Of a stretch of 9,895 bases of DNA, positions 7,542-9,895 are shown in pieces. The first letter of the stretch is position 1. Each line of letters opens with the position of its first letter. The notes under the pieces are model-generated. The model searched no databases. It was not told the origin of the DNA and saw nothing but the letters and a program-made list of their open reading frames with translations. A program made the translations under genes and the position numbers. Source of the DNA: an uncultured Chitinophagaceae bacterium (GTDB lineage: Bacteria; Bacteroidota; Bacteroidia; Chitinophagales; Chitinophagaceae); the NCBI GenBank assembly GCA_903832075.1, contig CAILAF010000055.1:1-9895 (forward strand), written 5' to 3'.

Positions 7542-8381
7542 ATGTCAATACAATTGATTGCCGATAACGGAGCTACAAAATGTGAGTGGTGTTTGGTTAA
7601 CAATGGAAAAAAGAAAACCATTAATACAATAGGAATTAGTCCTTACTTTTTAAATCAGTCACAGATCATCGCATTATTTCAAAAAGAATTGGTTCCTAAA
7701 TTAAAAGATATTACAATTGATGAAGTTCATTATTATGGAACAGGTTTAAGTAATCCTATTAATGTAAAAATCATTAAATCATCTCTTAAAAAAATATTTC
7801 CATCTGCTAGCATTGAAGCTAATACAGATTTATTAGCAGCTGCAAGAGCTTTATGCGGCAATGAAAAAGGAATAGCTTGCATTTTGGGTACCGGTTCTAA
7901 TTCTTGTTTTTATAATGGGAAACGTATTATGAAAAACAGTCCGGGTATCGGTTATATTTTAGGTGATGAAGGAAGCGGGGCTTATCTTGGTAAAAAAGTC
8001 ATTCAATATTATCTCTATAATACTTTTGATGAAGACCTAAGATCAAGATTCGACGCACGTTTCACTACTAATAATGTTGAAATATTAGAGAACGTTTATA
8101 AACAACCTTTAGCCAATCGTTATTTAGCATCTTTCGCTATTTTCTTAGCTGAGAATCGCGGACATTATATGATTGAGAATATTATTGAAGATGGATTGAA
8201 TGAATTCTTCTTCACGCATTTATACAAGTATCGCGAAAGTTGGTTATATCCAATTCATTTTATTGGTAGTGTTGCATTTGGTTTTAAAGATGTTTTAAAA
8301 GACCTTTGCAATACATATGAATTAGAATTGGGAAATATATTTCAAAAACCGATGAATGGATTAATAACCTATCACGCTTAA
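7542..8381 (+). CDS. BadF/BadG/BcrA/BcrD-type amino-sugar kinase (probable N-acetylglucosamine / N-acetylmuramate kinase)
   Basis: The protein has 279 residues, cytoplasmic, with an ASKHA (actin-like) ATPase fold. The phosphate-1 loop is ADNGATKCEW (D8-W16; in relatives commonly DxGxTKTxW). D96 in EANTDLLAAA is the likely catalytic base. GTGSNS (116-121) is phosphate-2, GIGYILGDEGSG (135-146) is the sugar/nucleotide-binding segment, and GSVAFGF (242-248) is the adenosine motif. Relatives phosphorylate N-acetylglucosamine, glucosamine or N-acetylmuramic acid at C6. MurQ starts only 9 bp downstream and needs MurNAc-6-phosphate, so a MurK-like role (phosphorylating MurNAc, probably also GlcNAc) is the best inference; the sequence alone cannot exclude plain GlcNAc kinase. 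An in-frame TAA three codons upstream supports this start. It is the first gene of a three-gene operon. Confidence 0.9.
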   Translation: MSIQLIADNGATKCEWCLVNNGKKKTINTIGISPYFLNQSQIIALFQKELVPKLKDITIDEVHYYGTGLSNPINVKIIKSSLKKIFPSASIEANTDLLAAARALCGNEKGIACILGTGSNSCFYNGKRIMKNSPGIGYILGDEGSGAYLGKKVIQYYLYNTFDEDLRSRFDARFTTNNVEILENVYKQPLANRYLASFAIFLAENRGHYMIENIIEDGLNEFFFTHLYKYRESWLYPIHFIGSVAFGFKDVLKDLCNTYELELGNIFQKPMNGLITYHA

Positions 8382-8390
8382 TCATGCAAC

Positions 8391-9221
8391 ATGAATCAAT
8401 TTATTAAAATAACAGAACAAGCTTCTAATTATAGACATTTAGAGAAAATGAGTGTGGAAGAAATTCTCATCAATATCAATAAAGAAGATAAAACAGTTCC
8501 TATTGCAGTAGAGAAAGCAATTCCACAAATTGAAAAACTAACTTCTGTAATAAGTGATAAAATGTTAGCAGGTGGAAGATTATTTTATATTGGTGCAGGC
8601 ACCAGTGGGCGTTTAGGAATTATTGATGCAAGTGAATGCCCGCCTACTTATGGCGTTCCTTATGGTTTAGTAATTGGCATTATTGCCGGTGGAGAAAAGG
8701 CAATTACACAAGCAGTTGAATTTGCAGAAGACAGCAAAGAAAAAGGTTGGGCCGATTTACAAAAACATTTTATTAGCGATAAAGATGTAGTAATTGGTTT
8801 GGCCGCAAGTGGTACAACACCTTATGTAATTGGTGCATTAGAACAATGCAGAAAAAGAGGAATAACAACTGGAAGTATTTCATGCAATCCAAATTCACCT
8901 GTTAGTCATGCAGCAGATTATCCTGTTGAAGTTATTGTTGGACCTGAGTTTGTAACTGGTAGTACAAGAATGAAAAGTGGTACTGCTCAAAAATTAGTTT
9001 TGAATATGATTTCTACTGCCGTGATGATTCAATTAGGAAGAGTAGAAGATAATAAAATGGTGAATATGCAATTAACAAATATTAAGTTAGTTGATAGAGG
9101 TGTAAAAATGGTAATGGATAAATTAGGTTTGCAAGAATATGAAACTGCAAAAGATCTTTTATTAAAACATGGCAGCGTAAAAAAAGCAGTGGAGGCTGTT
9201 AAAATGAACGGTCATGCATGA
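8391..9221 (+). CDS. murQ: N-acetylmuramic acid 6-phosphate etherase MurQ
   Basis: The protein has 276 residues. It cleaves the D-lactyl ether of MurNAc-6-phosphate to GlcNAc-6-phosphate and D-lactate in the cytoplasm during peptidoglycan recycling. A SIS (sugar isomerase) fold carries AGGRLFYIGAGTSGRLG (60-76) and DASECPPTYG (79-88). The two catalytic glutamates are E82 and E113 (FAEDS), 31 residues apart as in characterised MurQ. GLAASGTTPYVIGAL (136-150) and TGSTRMKSGTAQK (189-201) complete the sugar-phosphate site. The protein is about 20-25 residues shorter than the enterobacterial enzyme. The C-terminal helical tail holds one ETAKDLLLKHGSVKKAVE unit, whereas longer homologues carry two similar units; the active site is unaffected. 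It lies 9 bp after the kinase, and its last 8 bases overlap the next gene. Confidence 0.97.
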   Translation: MNQFIKITEQASNYRHLEKMSVEEILININKEDKTVPIAVEKAIPQIEKLTSVISDKMLAGGRLFYIGAGTSGRLGIIDASECPPTYGVPYGLVIGIIAGGEKAITQAVEFAEDSKEKGWADLQKHFISDKDVVIGLAASGTTPYVIGALEQCRKRGITTGSISCNPNSPVSHAADYPVEVIVGPEFVTGSTRMKSGTAQKLVLNMISTAVMIQLGRVEDNKMVNMQLTNIKLVDRGVKMVMDKLGLQEYETAKDLLLKHGSVKKAVEAVKMNGHA

Positions 9222-9777
9222 CATAGAACCTTTCTATAATTGGCGTCATATCTATATTGCAGAAGAAGACAAACGATCTCCTTTTTACGGACAAGTGTAT
9301 AGTGAGTTTGAATATTCTCAAACTGTTTACAATTATTATATCCATCCACAATGGGATGTATTTGGTAGTAGAACTTTATACCTTAAAATTATTTATGTTG
9401 ATTATGAATTGAATTTCGCCATCATTGAAATGATTGGTGAATGGAATGATGCTATTGAAAATGATATCATGGAATTAAAACGAGAAGTGATTGATAAATT
9501 GCTTACAGAAGATATTTTTAAATTCATTTTGATCACTGAAAATGTTTTAAATTTTCACAGCAGCGATAAAGAATATTATCAGGAATGGTATGATGAAGTA
9601 AGTGAAGAAAATGGATGGATCGTTGCATTAAATATGCCTGAGCCAACACAATATGATTTCAAAAAAAAGAAGCTAAATTATTTTATTGAATTAATGGAAT
9701 TACCCGAATGGCGTGTGTTTAAGCCTTATCACTTATTTAAAAAAATAGATGATGAATTAATGAAACGTTTATCTTAA
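9214..9777 (+). CDS. Unrecognised acidic protein coupled to murQ
   Basis: The protein has 187 residues and I do not recognise the family. It has no signal peptide and no transmembrane segment, so it is probably cytoplasmic. It is rich in Glu/Asp and in Tyr, Trp and Phe (for example FYNWRHIYIAEEDKRSPFYG near the N-terminus and YYQEWYDEVSEENGW around 125-139). The pattern alternates predicted beta strands (TLYLKIIYVDYELNFAIIEMIGEW, about 54-77) with helices (about 84-98 and 161-187), which suggests a compact alpha/beta domain. The ATG lies inside the end of murQ (8-bp overlap, ATGCATGA), so translation is probably coupled and a role related to amino-sugar or wall metabolism is plausible but unproven. 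Codon use and base composition match the neighbours, so it is a normal gene rather than a recent import. Its last 9 bases overlap the convergent mutarotase gene. Confidence 0.85.
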   Translation: MHDIEPFYNWRHIYIAEEDKRSPFYGQVYSEFEYSQTVYNYYIHPQWDVFGSRTLYLKIIYVDYELNFAIIEMIGEWNDAIENDIMELKREVIDKLLTEDIFKFILITENVLNFHSSDKEYYQEWYDEVSEENGWIVALNMPEPTQYDFKKKKLNYFIELMELPEWRVFKPYHLFKKIDDELMKRLS

Positions 9778-9895
9778 GTCAAAAATCTTATTCATCAAAA
9801 TCCATTTTTCTCCTTCCTTAGCAACTGGTAATGCCTGCTGGTATTGCCACATTAATTTTTCCCATTCATTTACTTTTTCATTTGCAGCATCAAGT
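9769..9895 (-). CDS. RhaM-family L-rhamnose (or L-fucose) mutarotase, C-terminal fragment
   Basis: Only the last 41 codons and the stop are inside the window; the gene starts beyond the right edge. Translated by hand, the fragment reads LDAANEKVNEWEKLMWQYQQ, then ALPVAKEGEKWILMNKIFDLR and a TAA stop. The EWExLMWxYQQxLPxAKxGEKWxLMxxIF pattern is characteristic of the C-terminus of Bacteroidota members of the RhaM (DUF718) family, which interconvert alpha and beta anomers of L-rhamnose or L-fucose before isomerisation or oxidation. Which sugar is used cannot be told from this end. The gene runs toward the 187-residue gene and overlaps it by 9 bp tail to tail, with no terminator hairpin between them. 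The match is from memory of the family and covers a short segment. Confidence 0.72.
   Translation of the reverse strand, partial: LDAANEKVNEWEKLMWQYQQALPVAKEGEKWILMNKIFDLR

Noticed and set aside
8391..9221. MurQ as a truncated pseudogene because it is shorter than the enterobacterial enzyme
   Set aside because: Both catalytic glutamates and all SIS motifs are intact; only part of the non-catalytic C-terminal tail is absent, which looks like normal family length variation.

Overview
The window is low-GC DNA that most likely comes from a member of the Bacteroidota, probably a Chitinophagaceae-like free-living or plant/soil-associated species. The evidence is the gene families (an M14 peptidase with a GATase-like tail, a GYF_2 mini-protein, a CE8 pectinesterase beside a two-part hydrolase, a RhaM-family mutarotase), the lack of Shine-Dalgarno sequences in front of every gene start examined, and one good TAnnTTTG-type -7 box. 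The taxonomic placement is inference, because there is no marker gene. No rRNA, tRNA, CRISPR array, insertion sequence or phage gene is visible, and gene density is very high.

Left block, minus strand, reading from 7426 down to 1: an S41 carboxy-terminal processing peptidase anchored in the inner membrane; a 76-residue stand-alone GYF_2 protein; a secreted CE8 pectinesterase; a secreted two-part alpha/beta hydrolase of the acetylxylan-esterase type; and a secreted M14 zinc carboxypeptidase whose 3' end lies beyond the left edge. The pectinesterase and the hydrolase overlap by 4 bp, and the hydrolase must start at TTG. They look like a translationally coupled pair that would remove methyl and acetyl esters from pectin. 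The peptidase genes on either side have no obvious link to that task.

Right block, plus strand, 7542 to 9777: a BadF/BadG-type amino-sugar kinase, the MurNAc-6-phosphate etherase MurQ, and an unrecognised acidic, aromatic-rich protein of 187 residues. Spacing is 9 bp and then an 8-bp overlap, so they form a tight operon. Kinase plus MurQ make a cell-wall recycling route: amino-sugar phosphorylation, then cleavage of the lactyl ether to GlcNAc-6-phosphate and D-lactate. The role of the third protein is unknown. This operon diverges from the S41 gene across a 115-bp intergenic region that must hold both promoters.

Right edge, minus strand: the last 41 codons of a RhaM-family (L-rhamnose/L-fucose) mutarotase, which overlaps the end of the 187-residue gene tail to tail by 9 bp. 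No stretch over 300 bp lacks a gene. Most of the window is ordinary Bacteroidota housekeeping and polysaccharide-use content. The parts most worth a second look are the unknown MurQ-coupled protein, the solo GYF_2 protein, and the TTG-started hydrolase with a degenerate second half.
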